Below are positions 17,067 to 25,505 of a stretch of 64,000 bases of DNA, one piece after another; position 1 is the stretch's first letter, and the number at the start of each line of letters is the position of its first letter. Under the pieces are notes generated by a model. The model did not search any database. It was not told the origin of the DNA and was given only the letters and a program-made list of their open reading frames with translations. A program made the position numbers and the translations under genes. Where the stretch lies: assembly GCA_020850535.1 (NCBI GenBank), contig JADZEM010000143.1, positions 54,421 to 118,420 of the forward strand. The letters are read 5' to 3'. This DNA comes from Chloroflexota bacterium. GTDB taxonomy: Bacteria > Chloroflexota > UBA6077 > JACCZL01.

Positions 17067-17767
17067 TTGCCGAGCGCGTACCCGACGCCGCGCACGGTCC
17101 GGATCAGGCGGCGGTCTCGGTCGTCGAGTTTCTGGCGCAGCGCGCTGATGTGCGCCTCGATCATGTTGCCGTCGCCCAGGAAGTCGGTGCCCCAGACGCG
17201 CTGCAGCAGGGCCACCCGGCGCAGCACGGTGCCGGGGTGGAGCATCAGGGCTTCGAGCAGGTCCAGCTCGCGGGTGGTCAGCGCGACCGGCCGGCCGTCC
17301 AGCTCGACCTCGCGGGTGTCGCGGTTGAGGGTCAGGGCGCCGTGACGGAGGATGCTCTGCTCGGCCGCCAGCCGCCGCCGCAGGACCGCCCGAATCCGCG
17401 CCAGCAGCTCCTTGAACTTGAACGGCTTGGGGAGATAGTCGTCAGCTCCCGCTTCGAGGCCGGCCACCCGCTCGTCTACGTCGGCGCGGGCCGTCAGCAT
17501 GATGATCGGCGTGTCGCCTTGCGCCCGGATGCGCTGGCAGACCTCGACGCCGTCCAGCGAGGGCAGGTTCAGGTCGAGCACAATCAGGTGCGGACGCTCG
17601 CGCTCGGCGACCCGCAGCGCCTCGTGGCCGTCGAGGGCGCGCGTCACCTCGAAGCCCTCGTAGCGCAGCCCCAGCTCCACGAAGTCGAGGGTCAGCTCGT
17701 CGTCGTCCACCACCAGGATACGGGTGGCGTTCGGGCCAGGGGCAGGGACGGACTGCTGCGTAGCCAT
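17063..17767 (-). CDS. OmpR/PhoB-family response regulator
   Basis: 234 aa. Receiver domain with the DDDE acidic pocket, phospho-acceptor Asp in HLIVLDLNLPS, Thr in LTARAD and Lys in LPKPFKF; then the winged-helix DNA-binding domain (LTTRELDLLEALMLHPGTVL, IRTVRGVGYALGK). Start taken at ATG 17767 (MATQQSVPAPGPNATRILVV); the longer frame is intergenic. A TATACT sequence ends 6 nt before this ATG and no ribosome site is visible, so the mRNA may be leaderless. Partner of the kinase overlapping its 3' end. Confidence 0.94.
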   Translation of the reverse strand: MATQQSVPAPGPNATRILVVDDDELTLDFVELGLRYEGFEVTRALDGHEALRVAERERPHLIVLDLNLPSLDGVEVCQRIRAQGDTPIIMLTARADVDERVAGLEAGADDYLPKPFKFKELLARIRAVLRRRLAAEQSILRHGALTLNRDTREVELDGRPVALTTRELDLLEALMLHPGTVLRRVALLQRVWGTDFLGDGNMIEAHISALRQKLDDRDRRLIRTVRGVGYALGK

Positions 17768-17773
17768 ACTCGG

Positions 17774-17779
17774 AGTATA
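17774..17779 (-). promoter_or_regulatory. Candidate -10 box of a leaderless two-component operon
   Basis: TATACT on the minus strand, 6 nt before the regulator ATG at 17767. At that distance transcription would begin at or next to the start codon. No convincing -35 was seen, so this is a suggestion only. Confidence 0.35.
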
Positions 17780-17840
17780 CCGACGCCATTCTGGGATTGC
17801 GGCAGCCGAGTCTGACTGTTTCCTGACAAGCGAGAGGCGG

Positions 17841-19601
17841 TTACCCGCGCTTGCTGGCCTCGCGCTTGCGGGCACGCGCGCCGTCCAGCAGCTCACGGGC
17901 GTTGCGGCGCGCGCCCGTTCCGCCCAACGGCCCCCCCAGCATCTGCGCCAGCTCCTCGACGCGCTCGTTGGGCGGGAGCGTCCGCACGGCCACCCGGCTG
18001 GCGCCGCCCTCCGCCCCCTTCGCCACCACGAGGTGCGCGTCGGCGTAGGCCGCCACCTGGGGCATGTGGGTCACGCACAGCACCTGATGCTCGGAGGTCA
18101 GCCCCCAGAGCTTCTCGCCGACGACCGGCGCACTGCGCCCGCCGACGCCGGTGTCCACCTCGTCGAAAATCAGGGTTGCACGGCGGTCCACCCGCGAGAG
18201 GGCCGTCTTGAGCGCCAGCCCGACCCGCGCCAGCTCGCCGCCGCTGGCGATGCGCCCGAGCCCCTTCGGCGTCTCGCCGGCGTTCGGGGCGATCAGGAAC
18301 TCGACGCGGTCCACGCCGGTCGCGTCGTAGGCGAGCGTGCGCGGCTGGCCATCGTGCTTGACGGGCAGGCCGGCCGGGTCGTCGGCGTGCTCCATGCGGG
18401 TCACGAACCGCGTGCCGCGCATGTTCAGGTCCGCCAGCTCACCCTCGACGATCTTTTGCAGCTCGCTGGCTGCCAGGGTGCGGCGGCGCGAGATGGTGGC
18501 GGCCAGCGCGCCGGCCTCCTGGCGCAGCGCCTCGCGGCGCGCTTCGAGGTCGGCCAGGATCTGATCCTGTCGCTCGACGGCCTCCAGCCGGCCGCGCGCC
18601 TTCTCGACGTACGCCAGGATCTCCTCGACGGTGTCGCCATACTTGCGTTTCAGGGCCGCCAGCGTCAGCAGCCGCTCCTCCGTGGCCTGGAGCGCCTCGG
18701 GATCTTCCTCGATGTCGTCCAGGTAGCGCCGCAGCCCACGCACCGCGTCATCCAGACCCTCGGAGAGGGCATCCAGCGACTCGGCCTGCTGCGCGAGGAC
18801 CGGGTCGAAGCCGCTGACGCCGCCGCAGGCCGCCGCCGCCTGCCCGACGAGGTCATGCGCGCCCGGGCGCTCGTCGTCGCCGCTGAGGGCCGTCCAGGCT
18901 GACAGCACCGCCGTCCGCAGCCGCTCGACGTTCCGCAGCCGCTCGCGCGTGCCGAGCAGCTCGTCCTCCTCGCCGGGCGTCAGGCCGGCCGAGTCGATCT
19001 CGTCCACCTCGTGCTTGAGCAACGCCTGCTCGCGCTGGGCGGCGCGGGCCTCGTCGCGGACGCGTTGCTGCTCGCGGTCGAGTGCGCGGAGGTCGGCTAC
19101 GAGGGTGGCGATCTTCGCGCGCTCTGAGCCGAGGCCGGCGTAGCGGTCCAACAGCTCCAGGTGCTCGCGCGGACGCAGCAGCGAGAGGTGCTCGCTCTGC
19201 CCATGGATGTCGATCAGGTGCTCGCCGATCTGCTGGAGCACGGCGGTCGGCACGGCTCGCCCGTTGACCCGCGAGACGCCGCGCCCGCCGGCCCCAGCGA
19301 TGTCGCGGGTCAGGATCAGGCCGCCGTCCTCGATCTCCAGGCCGTGCTCGTCGAGGGCCGCCTTCAGCTCGGCGGGATCCTCGATGCTCGAAAGGTCGAA
19401 CACCCCTTCGACGGTGGCCCGGCTGGCGCCGTTCCGCACGAAGTCTGGCGAAATCCGCCCGCCCAGCAGCGCCCCGACCGCGTCGATGATGATCGACTTG
19501 CCCGCGCCGGTCTCACCGGTGACGACGTTCAGCCCGTGTGACCACTCGATGGTCAGCCGGTCGATGATGGCGAAGTCGCGGATGGTCAACTGCGTGAGCA
19601 T
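17841..19601 (-). CDS. recN: DNA repair protein RecN
   Basis: 586 aa SMC-like ATPase acting in double-strand break repair. Walker A GETGAGKSIIIDAVGALLG near the N-terminus, a central coiled coil (Glu/Arg/Ala-rich, about 160-370), ABC signature IASGGELARVGLALK, Walker B LIFDEVDTGVGG and a switch His in CVTHMPQVA. Full length for the family. Follows nadK by 12 bp and tlyA before it, the tlyA-nadK-recN order found in many Gram-positive and related bacteria. Confidence 0.96.
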   Translation of the reverse strand: MLTQLTIRDFAIIDRLTIEWSHGLNVVTGETGAGKSIIIDAVGALLGGRISPDFVRNGASRATVEGVFDLSSIEDPAELKAALDEHGLEIEDGGLILTRDIAGAGGRGVSRVNGRAVPTAVLQQIGEHLIDIHGQSEHLSLLRPREHLELLDRYAGLGSERAKIATLVADLRALDREQQRVRDEARAAQREQALLKHEVDEIDSAGLTPGEEDELLGTRERLRNVERLRTAVLSAWTALSGDDERPGAHDLVGQAAAACGGVSGFDPVLAQQAESLDALSEGLDDAVRGLRRYLDDIEEDPEALQATEERLLTLAALKRKYGDTVEEILAYVEKARGRLEAVERQDQILADLEARREALRQEAGALAATISRRRTLAASELQKIVEGELADLNMRGTRFVTRMEHADDPAGLPVKHDGQPRTLAYDATGVDRVEFLIAPNAGETPKGLGRIASGGELARVGLALKTALSRVDRRATLIFDEVDTGVGGRSAPVVGEKLWGLTSEHQVLCVTHMPQVAAYADAHLVVAKGAEGGASRVAVRTLPPNERVEELAQMLGGPLGGTGARRNARELLDGARARKREASKRG

Positions 19602-19613
19602 GGTGACGCCCCG

Positions 19614-20435
19614 CTACCGCACGCCGTGCGGCGACCGCCGGAGCCGCGCCGTCAGGTGGGCGTAGAAGTCGCGCGGGTCGCCGCGCCGGGCGAAGACGGT
19701 CTTCTGCTCCGCCAGCTTGATCCGGACCGGCATGCCCACCGGCAACTCGAAATCGACCTGCCCATCCGCCGAGACGGTGGCTGGCTGGGTGCGGACCACC
19801 GTCAGGCTCATCTCGGCGGTGGGCGGCAGCACCAGGCTCCGGAGCGCCGAGAGGTGGCCCGCGACCGGGACCACCACCAGATTGTCCAGCTCAGGAGCCA
19901 GGACCGGACCGCCGGCCGCGAGGGCGTAGGCCGTCGAGCCGGTCGCCGTCGCCACCACCACGGCGTCCGCCGTGAACCGGGTGACCTCGCGGTCGTGCAC
20001 GTCGAAGTCGAGGGTGATGGCCCGCAGTTGCGCCCCACGCGCCACCACCACGTCGTTGAGGGCGATGGCGCGCTGGCCGTCCACGCCGACGGCAAGCATC
20101 GCCCGCTCGTCGCGCCAGAACTCGCCGGCGAGGTACGGATCGAGGCTGGCCTCGACCTCTTCGGGGTGAAGCTCGGCCAGGAAGCTGAGGGTGCCCATGC
20201 CCACGGGGACAATCGGGACGTGCGCCTCGGCGGCCCAGCGGGCCGTGCGGAGGGTGGTGCCGTCGCCGCCGAACGTGAGGGCCAGGGTGAAGCGGCCGGC
20301 GTCTGCCGGATCCAGTTCGAACGCTGAGAGCACCTCCGTCTCGACGCCCCTCTGCTCCAACTGGGTGCGGACGTGCGCGGCGATCTCGCCGGTCTCGGGC
20401 CGGTACGGCTGATGAACGAGAGCGACGTGCGTCAT
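19614..20435 (-). CDS. nadK: NAD kinase
   Basis: 273 aa. Phosphorylates NAD to NADP. Motifs GGDGTTLRTARWA (catalytic Asp of GGDG), LND in place of the usual NE substrate motif, and TATGSTAYALAAGGP. Start set at ATG 20435 (MTHVALVHQP), which gives a 10-bp gap after tlyA; a start 10 codons upstream would overlap tlyA. Middle gene of the tlyA-nadK-recN cluster. Confidence 0.93.
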   Translation of the reverse strand: MTHVALVHQPYRPETGEIAAHVRTQLEQRGVETEVLSAFELDPADAGRFTLALTFGGDGTTLRTARWAAEAHVPIVPVGMGTLSFLAELHPEEVEASLDPYLAGEFWRDERAMLAVGVDGQRAIALNDVVVARGAQLRAITLDFDVHDREVTRFTADAVVVATATGSTAYALAAGGPVLAPELDNLVVVPVAGHLSALRSLVLPPTAEMSLTVVRTQPATVSADGQVDFELPVGMPVRIKLAEQKTVFARRGDPRDFYAHLTARLRRSPHGVR

Positions 20436-20445
20436 CGGCAGCAGA

Positions 20446-21315
20446 TCACCGAGCCGCCGGCACACCGGCGAGCGCAGCAGTCACCGTCGCCTCGGCGTCG
20501 AGCGCGGTGGGGACGCTGCCGACCGTGGCCGTGCCGACCGGGCTGTTCTGGAGCCAGAGCAGGAACTCGACGTTGCCGGCCGGTCCACGGATCGGAGAGG
20601 GGGTCAGGCCGCGCGGCGTCAGGCTGTTCGCCAGCGTCCAGGCCCAGAGGTCGAGCAGCACGCGGCGGTGCAGGGCCGGGTCGCGCACGACGCCCCCGCG
20701 CGGCACCTGCCCCTTGCCGGCCTCGAACTGCGGCTTGACCAGCGCCACGATGGGCGCGCCGGGCCGCGTCAGGCGGCCGATGGTCGGCAGGGCCAGCCGC
20801 AACGAGATGAACGAGACATCGGCCACGGCGATGTCGACCGGTTCCGGCAGGCTGTCGAGCGTCCGGATGTTCGTTCGCTCCATCGAGACGACGCGCGGAT
20901 CGGAGCGCAGCCGCCAGTCAAGCTGGCCGTGGCCCACATCCACGGCGTAGACCCGTCGCGCGCCGCGCCGCAGCAACACGTCGGTGAAGCCGCCGGTGCT
21001 GGCGCCCGCGTCCAGGCAGACCAGGTCGTCCACGGCCAGTCCGAACGTCGTCAGCGCATGGTCGAGCTTCTCGCCGCCCCGGCTCACGAAGCCGGCGTCC
21101 TTCTCGACGGTCACCTCGGCAGCCTGGCCGATCAGCTCAGCCGACTTGCCGGCCGGCTTGCCGTCCACCGCCACCAGCCCGGCCACGATCAGCGCCTGGG
21201 CCTTTTCGCGGGATTCGGCCAGCCCGCGCGCCACCAGCAGCACGTCGAGGCGCGTCCGCTCGCGGGCAGCCGTCTCGGCCGGGCGGGCGGGCGCCGTGCG
21301 CGACGAGGCAGTCAT
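20446..21315 (-). CDS. tlyA: TlyA-family rRNA 2'-O-methyltransferase
   Basis: 289 aa. N-terminal S4 RNA-binding domain (RLDVLLVARGLAESREKAQALI), then a FtsJ-like SAM domain with LDAGASTGGFTDVLLRRGA (SAM motif), DVGHGQLDWRL and DVSFISL, and KPQFEAG. Family members methylate 16S C1409 and/or 23S C1920 and some are annotated as hemolysins. ATG 21315 (MTASSRTAP) is chosen; an ATG 21 codons upstream is possible. First gene of tlyA-nadK-recN. A hairpin element lies between it and rpoD. Confidence 0.93.
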   Translation of the reverse strand: MTASSRTAPARPAETAARERTRLDVLLVARGLAESREKAQALIVAGLVAVDGKPAGKSAELIGQAAEVTVEKDAGFVSRGGEKLDHALTTFGLAVDDLVCLDAGASTGGFTDVLLRRGARRVYAVDVGHGQLDWRLRSDPRVVSMERTNIRTLDSLPEPVDIAVADVSFISLRLALPTIGRLTRPGAPIVALVKPQFEAGKGQVPRGGVVRDPALHRRVLLDLWAWTLANSLTPRGLTPSPIRGPAGNVEFLLWLQNSPVGTATVGSVPTALDAEATVTAALAGVPAAR

Positions 21316-21461
21316 GCTGGTGGGTGTACTCCGGGCGGGCGTCTGCGGCGGCGCAGCGGGCACGATCAATTCTGGCACACCGGGGCAATCCCGAACAGGT
21401 GTGCGCCGAGATCAGCCTGCCGCACCGGTCCGCTCCGGCAACCAGAAAGGCCCCCGCGCTC

Positions 21462-21678
21462 CAGGGCGATGGCATGTGCATTGGTGTACGCGAAGCATCA
21501 TGGAACGGGCGGTCGGGGACTGAAGTCCCCGCCTACAGTCACACCGTCGCTGCGCGACGGTCGCCGGGAACGGCAGGCACTGGTGCGACTGGCGCGTCGC
21601 GCAGCGACTGCAGGATCGTAGGCGGGGCTTTCAAGCCCCGACGCCGCCGCACGACGACATCAACATGCAATCCCCCTG
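21462..21678. mobile_element. Hairpin MITE-like element, copy 6 (inside the rpoD terminator)
   Basis: 217 bp. Ends CAGGGCGATGGCATG and CATGCAATCCCCCTG. Flanked by the perfect 10-bp repeat CCCCGCGCTC (21452-21461 and 21679-21688). The pre-insertion sequence, obtained by removing element plus one repeat, is a 13-bp perfect hairpin followed on the minus strand by TTTCT, i.e. a classic rpoD terminator. The duplication rebuilds most of the stem but pushes the T-run 217 bp away. Left hairpin GGGGACTGAAGTCCCC, right hairpin GGGGCTTTCAAGCCCC. Confidence 0.9.
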
Positions 21679-21709
21679 CCCCGCGCTCAGCATGCCGAGC
21701 GCGGGGGCC
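21679..21709 (-). terminator. Residual rpoD terminator hairpin
   Basis: CCCCGCGCTC-agcatgcc-GAGCGCGGGG, 10-bp stem, 33 bp past the rpoD stop. The original outer pairs (GGCCC) and the T-run now lie on the far side of the inserted element at 21440-21461. Confidence 0.7.
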
Positions 21710-21742
21710 GTCTTGAACGACACAAGGGGCGCAGCGGAGGTT

Positions 21743-22954
21743 CTACCCGTCGATGTACTCCCGCAGGCGGTTCCGCAGCCGTGGGTGCCGCAGCTTCGCC
21801 AGCGCTTCGGCCTCGATCTGGCGCACCCGCTCGCGGCTGACGCCCAGCTCTTCGCCGATCTCCCCGAGCGTCCGGTCGCGCCCGTCCTCAAGGCCGAACC
21901 GCATTCGAAGCACTTGCTGCTCGCGGCGGTTCAACTCCTGAAGCGCGCTCTCGACCTGGATCTTCAGCATCGCCTCGTCGGCGGCGTCGGACGGCGCCCG
22001 TGCCCCCCGGTCGGCGATGAAGTCCGAGATCGTGTTGCCCTCGTCCTCGCCAACGGGCGTCTCGAGGGAGATCGGCTGCTTGGCGGCCCGGAGGATCTGA
22101 CGAACCTTCTCGGCCGTCGTGTTCATCGCCTTCGCGATCTCTTCGGCGTCCGGCTCGCGGCCCAGCCCCTGCTGCAGCTCGCGCGACACCTTGTAGACAT
22201 CGCCGATCAACTCGATCATGTGGACCGGCACGCGGATCGTGCGGGCCTGATCGGCAATCGAGCGGGTGACGGCCTGCCTGATCCACCAGTAGGCGTAAGT
22301 TGAGAAGCGGTACCCCTTGCGGTAGTCGTACTTCTCGACCGCCCGCGAGAGCCCGATGTTCCCCTCCTGGATCAGATCCAGCAGCGGGAGACCGCGCCCC
22401 ATGTACTTGCGGGCCACCGACACGACCAGCCGTAGATTTGACTCGGTCAGGCGGCGGCGGGCCTCAGCACCGATGCGGGCCTCGTCTTCGACGGCTTCGA
22501 GGTCGCCGGCCGGGACCAGGCCGCCGTCGAGCTTGCCCTTGGCGATGTCGCCAGCTTCGAGCGCTTTCGCCAGGGTGACCTCTTCCTCGGCGGTCAGCAG
22601 CGGCACCCGGCTGATGTCCCGCAGGTAGATGGCGGCCGGCGTGTCCGGCATCAGCTCTTCGGCTTCGAGCGCAGCAGCCTTCAGGATGTGCGCGCCGACG
22701 ACGACTTCCTCTTCCTCGGCACGGTCGGTGGTCGTCGCGGCGACAGCGCTGCCCCAGGCGAGCGGTTTCGCGGCGTCGTCTTCGTCTTCGATCAGCTCGA
22801 ACCCGGCTTCTTCCAGGCTCTCGCGAAGCTCTTCAAGATCGACCGGCTCGTCGACCGCTACCCGCACGACATCATCAAGCGTAACGAATCCTCGCTCACG
22901 AGCCAGGAGAAGCAGCTTCTCCTTCGCCCCTTCGCGAGCCACTGGACGGGCCAT
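21743..22954 (-). CDS. rpoD: Primary RNA polymerase sigma factor RpoD/SigA
   Basis: 403 aa housekeeping sigma factor. N-terminal 1.1-like domain (about 1-80), region 1.2 (AIYLRDISRVPLLTAEEEVTLAKALEAGD), short non-conserved part, region 2 (LIQEGNIGLSRAVEKYDY, FSTYAYWWIRQAVTRSIADQ), region 3 (GREPDAEEIAKAMNTTAEKV), and region 4.2 helix-turn-helix (LGEIGEELGVSRERVRQIE). Start at ATG 22954 with GGAGGGAC upstream; the longer frame is leader. Short form, as in Gram-positive and Chloroflexota SigA. Its terminator is split by a hairpin element. Confidence 0.95.
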   Translation of the reverse strand: MARPVAREGAKEKLLLLARERGFVTLDDVVRVAVDEPVDLEELRESLEEAGFELIEDEDDAAKPLAWGSAVAATTTDRAEEEEVVVGAHILKAAALEAEELMPDTPAAIYLRDISRVPLLTAEEEVTLAKALEAGDIAKGKLDGGLVPAGDLEAVEDEARIGAEARRRLTESNLRLVVSVARKYMGRGLPLLDLIQEGNIGLSRAVEKYDYRKGYRFSTYAYWWIRQAVTRSIADQARTIRVPVHMIELIGDVYKVSRELQQGLGREPDAEEIAKAMNTTAEKVRQILRAAKQPISLETPVGEDEGNTISDFIADRGARAPSDAADEAMLKIQVESALQELNRREQQVLRMRFGLEDGRDRTLGEIGEELGVSRERVRQIEAEALAKLRHPRLRNRLREYIDG

Positions 22955-23520
22955 CGGCTGTCCCTCCGGGCTGCCGGATGTGTGCTTGACGGATGGCACG
23001 ATGAACCATCCGCTCGATGGGCTCGATGCTGCTCGCCATGAGTGCGGAGGCAGCATCGGGCTGGCGCGTCACTCACGCCCTACAGGGCGCCCCGTCAACC
23101 GCGGCAGGACCGAGGAGGTCGCAACACCGCGCTGTCTGTGATGTTGCGCGCCATTATACGCCGCTCATTGACAGAAGCGGAGACCTTCCTCCACCCATAC
23201 CAACGGGTTCGTGCGGAGGAAGTTGCACGGGCGGGCGTTCTTGGTGCTTGGGAACCCTCCGTCGTCGCAGGTGCGCCGAGACGCGCCTCACAACGTGGAC
23301 TGTGAAGGCACGCTGCGCGCAGCTTAACAGATGAGCGCACGCAATGCTAGTCCGGCCCCTGTCTGTACGCGCCGTTCACGAGCCCGCGGTCATGGCCGAT
23401 GCTCGAATCTTGCCGCCTTGTTGTCCCGCACCGTTGCCCCACAGCGCCCCGAATGTTGATGGCCGGGCCGTCGTCCCGTACACTCCCGACGCGATCCCGC
23501 GTGACTCTCTGGAGGCGACG
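22955..23520. promoter_or_regulatory. Divergent promoter region of rpoD and the chaperonin paralogue
   Basis: 566 bp without a supported gene. On the minus strand a TATAAT lies at 23154-23159, about 200 bp before the rpoD ATG, a candidate -10 box without a clear -35. On the plus strand the chaperonin frame is open from 23344, but the ideal ribosome site sits at 23511-23515. No T-box or known riboswitch pattern was recognised. Confidence 0.35.
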
Positions 23521-25146
23521 TTGCCCCGTCCGAAGCGCGCCCAGCCCACCGCCATGCTGCACGGCGAGGCCGCACGCGCCACACTCCTGCGCGGCATGGA
23601 ACAGATGACGAATCTGCTCCGGCCGACTCTCGGTCCCGTCGCCCGGACGGTGGCCGTCGCCTCGCTGCTCAACGGCAACCCCGAGATCCTCGACAGCGGC
23701 GCGACGATCGCCCGGCGGACCATCGAGCTGTCGGACCCGTTCGAGAGCATCGGCGCGATGATCGTGCGGCACCTGGCGTGGCGCGTCCACATGAACGTCG
23801 GGGATGGGGCGACCACGGCCGCCGTGATCGCCACGCGCTTGATGGCCGAGGCGGTGCGGGTCATCGCGGCGGGGGCCAGCCCGGTCGGGGTGCGGCGCGG
23901 CGTCGAGCAGGCGATGGCCGTGGCGCGCGCGGAGCTTGCGGCCCAGGCCCGCCCCATCGATCTGCCGGAGGAGATCGCGCGGATCGTCCTCGGCGTCGTG
24001 CGCGATGAGAAGATCGCCGAGACCATCGGCGAGGTCGTGGAAGGGGTCGGCGAGGACGGCGCGATCCTGGTCGAGAACGCCAACGGCTTCGACACGGAGT
24101 ACCAGTACCTCGAAGGCATCCATTGGGACGAGGGCTGGCACTCGCCGTCGTTCCTGCGCGGACAGGAAGCGGTCGTCCGGCTGCTCGATCCGCGCGTGCT
24201 GATCACCGATGCCGCCATCGAGCAACCGGAGGAGCTAACGCCGATCCTCGACCTCTGCGCCCAGGCCGGCGAGCGGGCGTTGCTGGTGGTCGCCCCTGAG
24301 ATCAGCCAGGCGGCACTCTCGCTGCTGATCGTCAACCGGCAGCGCGGCATCCTGGAGAGCGTCGCCGTGAAGACGCCGTCGCACGGGGACCAGCGCATCG
24401 GCATCCTGGACGATCTGGCCGTCAGCACGGGCGGTCGGGCGTTCCATTTCCAACTGGGTGACACCATCGCGACGGCCACCCTGGCCGATCTTGGCAAGGC
24501 GCGGCAGGCCTGGGCGCGGCCCCGCTCGTTCGGGGTGCTGGGCGGCCTGAGTGACCGCGACGCGATCCGGACGCGCGTCGGGCAGCTGCGGGCCGAGCTT
24601 GCCACCGTCAAGGACGATGAGTGGCTCCGCAAGAAGCTCCAGGAGCGGATCGGCAAGCTGTCGGGCTCGAGCGCGATGATCGTGGTCGGCGCGCCTTCCG
24701 AGGCCGCCCGCGACGATCTCAAACTGCGCGTCGAGTCCGCTGTGACGATGGCGCGCTCGGCCCTGCGTGATGGCGTCGTGCCCGGGGGCGGGGCCGCGTT
24801 CCTGGCCTGTGCCGCCGCCATCGAGGCGCAGGTGACGGGCCGCCGCGACGACGAGGCGGTTGGCTGGCGCGCGCTGGCGGCCGCCCTCCGCGAGCCGATG
24901 CGGGCCATCGCCGACAACGCCGGCCTGGACGCCAACGCCATCGTGGCGCTCGGAATGCAGCGCGCGCCGGATCAGACGTACGACGCCTGGAAGGATCGGT
25001 GGGTCGATCCGTGGGACGCGGGCCTGCTGGACTCGGTGGGCGTGCTCACGGCGGCGATGGACGGGGGCGTCAGCGCGGCAGCGGCAGCGCTGACCAGCGA
25101 GGTGCTGATCCACCGCCCGGGCCAGGAGCCGAGCTTCAATCCGTAG
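23521..25146 (+). CDS. Divergent GroEL-like chaperonin with altered ATPase residues
   Basis: 541 aa from TTG 23521, chosen because GGAGG lies 5 nt upstream and this gives the normal GroEL length; the open frame begins at 23344. Cpn60 features: TLGPVARTVAV near the N-terminus, IELSDPFESIGA, VGDGATTAAV (GDGTTTA in GroEL, Asp87 kept), and GVVPGGGAAFL near the C-terminal equatorial half. By eye alignment to E. coli GroEL, catalytic Asp398 (VEDAL) is Ser406 here (VESAV) and Asp52 (KDGVSVA) is Ser59 (DSGATIA). No GroES gene adjoins. Ends FNP without the GGM tail. Probably a paralogue with weak or no ATP hydrolysis (inference); the main groEL should lie elsewhere. Confidence 0.85.
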   Translation: MPRPKRAQPTAMLHGEAARATLLRGMEQMTNLLRPTLGPVARTVAVASLLNGNPEILDSGATIARRTIELSDPFESIGAMIVRHLAWRVHMNVGDGATTAAVIATRLMAEAVRVIAAGASPVGVRRGVEQAMAVARAELAAQARPIDLPEEIARIVLGVVRDEKIAETIGEVVEGVGEDGAILVENANGFDTEYQYLEGIHWDEGWHSPSFLRGQEAVVRLLDPRVLITDAAIEQPEELTPILDLCAQAGERALLVVAPEISQAALSLLIVNRQRGILESVAVKTPSHGDQRIGILDDLAVSTGGRAFHFQLGDTIATATLADLGKARQAWARPRSFGVLGGLSDRDAIRTRVGQLRAELATVKDDEWLRKKLQERIGKLSGSSAMIVVGAPSEAARDDLKLRVESAVTMARSALRDGVVPGGGAAFLACAAAIEAQVTGRRDDEAVGWRALAAALREPMRAIADNAGLDANAIVALGMQRAPDQTYDAWKDRWVDPWDAGLLDSVGVLTAAMDGGVSAAAAALTSEVLIHRPGQEPSFNP

Positions 25147-25185
25147 ACAGGCCGTAGGCGACGGCCCCGGCGCGCGGGACGTGTG

Positions 25186-25293
25186 CAGGGCACGTGCATG
25201 TTCATGGGTGTTCCCGCAACGCCGTCAAGCGAGCAGTCGGGGGTTTCAACCCCCGACGGGGCTGCACGACGAGATCATCAGGCAGCCGCCCTG
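25186..25293. mobile_element. Short-form (108 bp) hairpin element, copy 7
   Basis: Left end CAGGGCACGTGCATG, right end CAGGCAGCCGCCCTG (diverged). Only one hairpin, GGGGGTTTCAACCCCC, in place of the nested pair of the 217-bp form. Flanks GGGACGTGTG (25176-25185) and GGGACGCATG (25294-25303) match at 8 of 10 positions, consistent with an aged target duplication. Exactly the same length as copy 12. Confidence 0.75.
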
Positions 25294-25303
25294 GGGACGC
25301 ATG

Positions 25304-25505
25304 CGGGCTGGTCGAAAAGCCGACGGCCGGGTGGCTACCATGTAGCCACTGAATGGATAGAGCAGCTACGTCCAGGAGCGCCCAGTTGTTGGCGCGCCCC
25401 GCCGCCAGCCCAGGGCTGGCCTGCTGCCAACGGGGGCAGTAGCAACATCCTCAAATGTCCTAGTACAACTCAGACAAGCCCACCGGAACCTGGAGGGGAC
25501 ATCGC
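25304..25505 (+). promoter_or_regulatory. Leader of the molybdenum hydroxylase operon
   Basis: Contains GTGGCTACcatGTAGCCAC (about 25331-25349) and a compound hairpin around 25393-25431 (GTTGGCG ... CCAGCCcagGGCTGG ... GCTGCCAAC). These could be an operator and an RNA leader structure, but no known riboswitch class was recognised. GGAGGGG lies just before the first gene. Confidence 0.3.

Noticed and set aside
23155..23340. T-box or other riboswitch upstream of rpoD
   Set aside because: No antiterminator TGGN or conserved T-box core on the minus strand.
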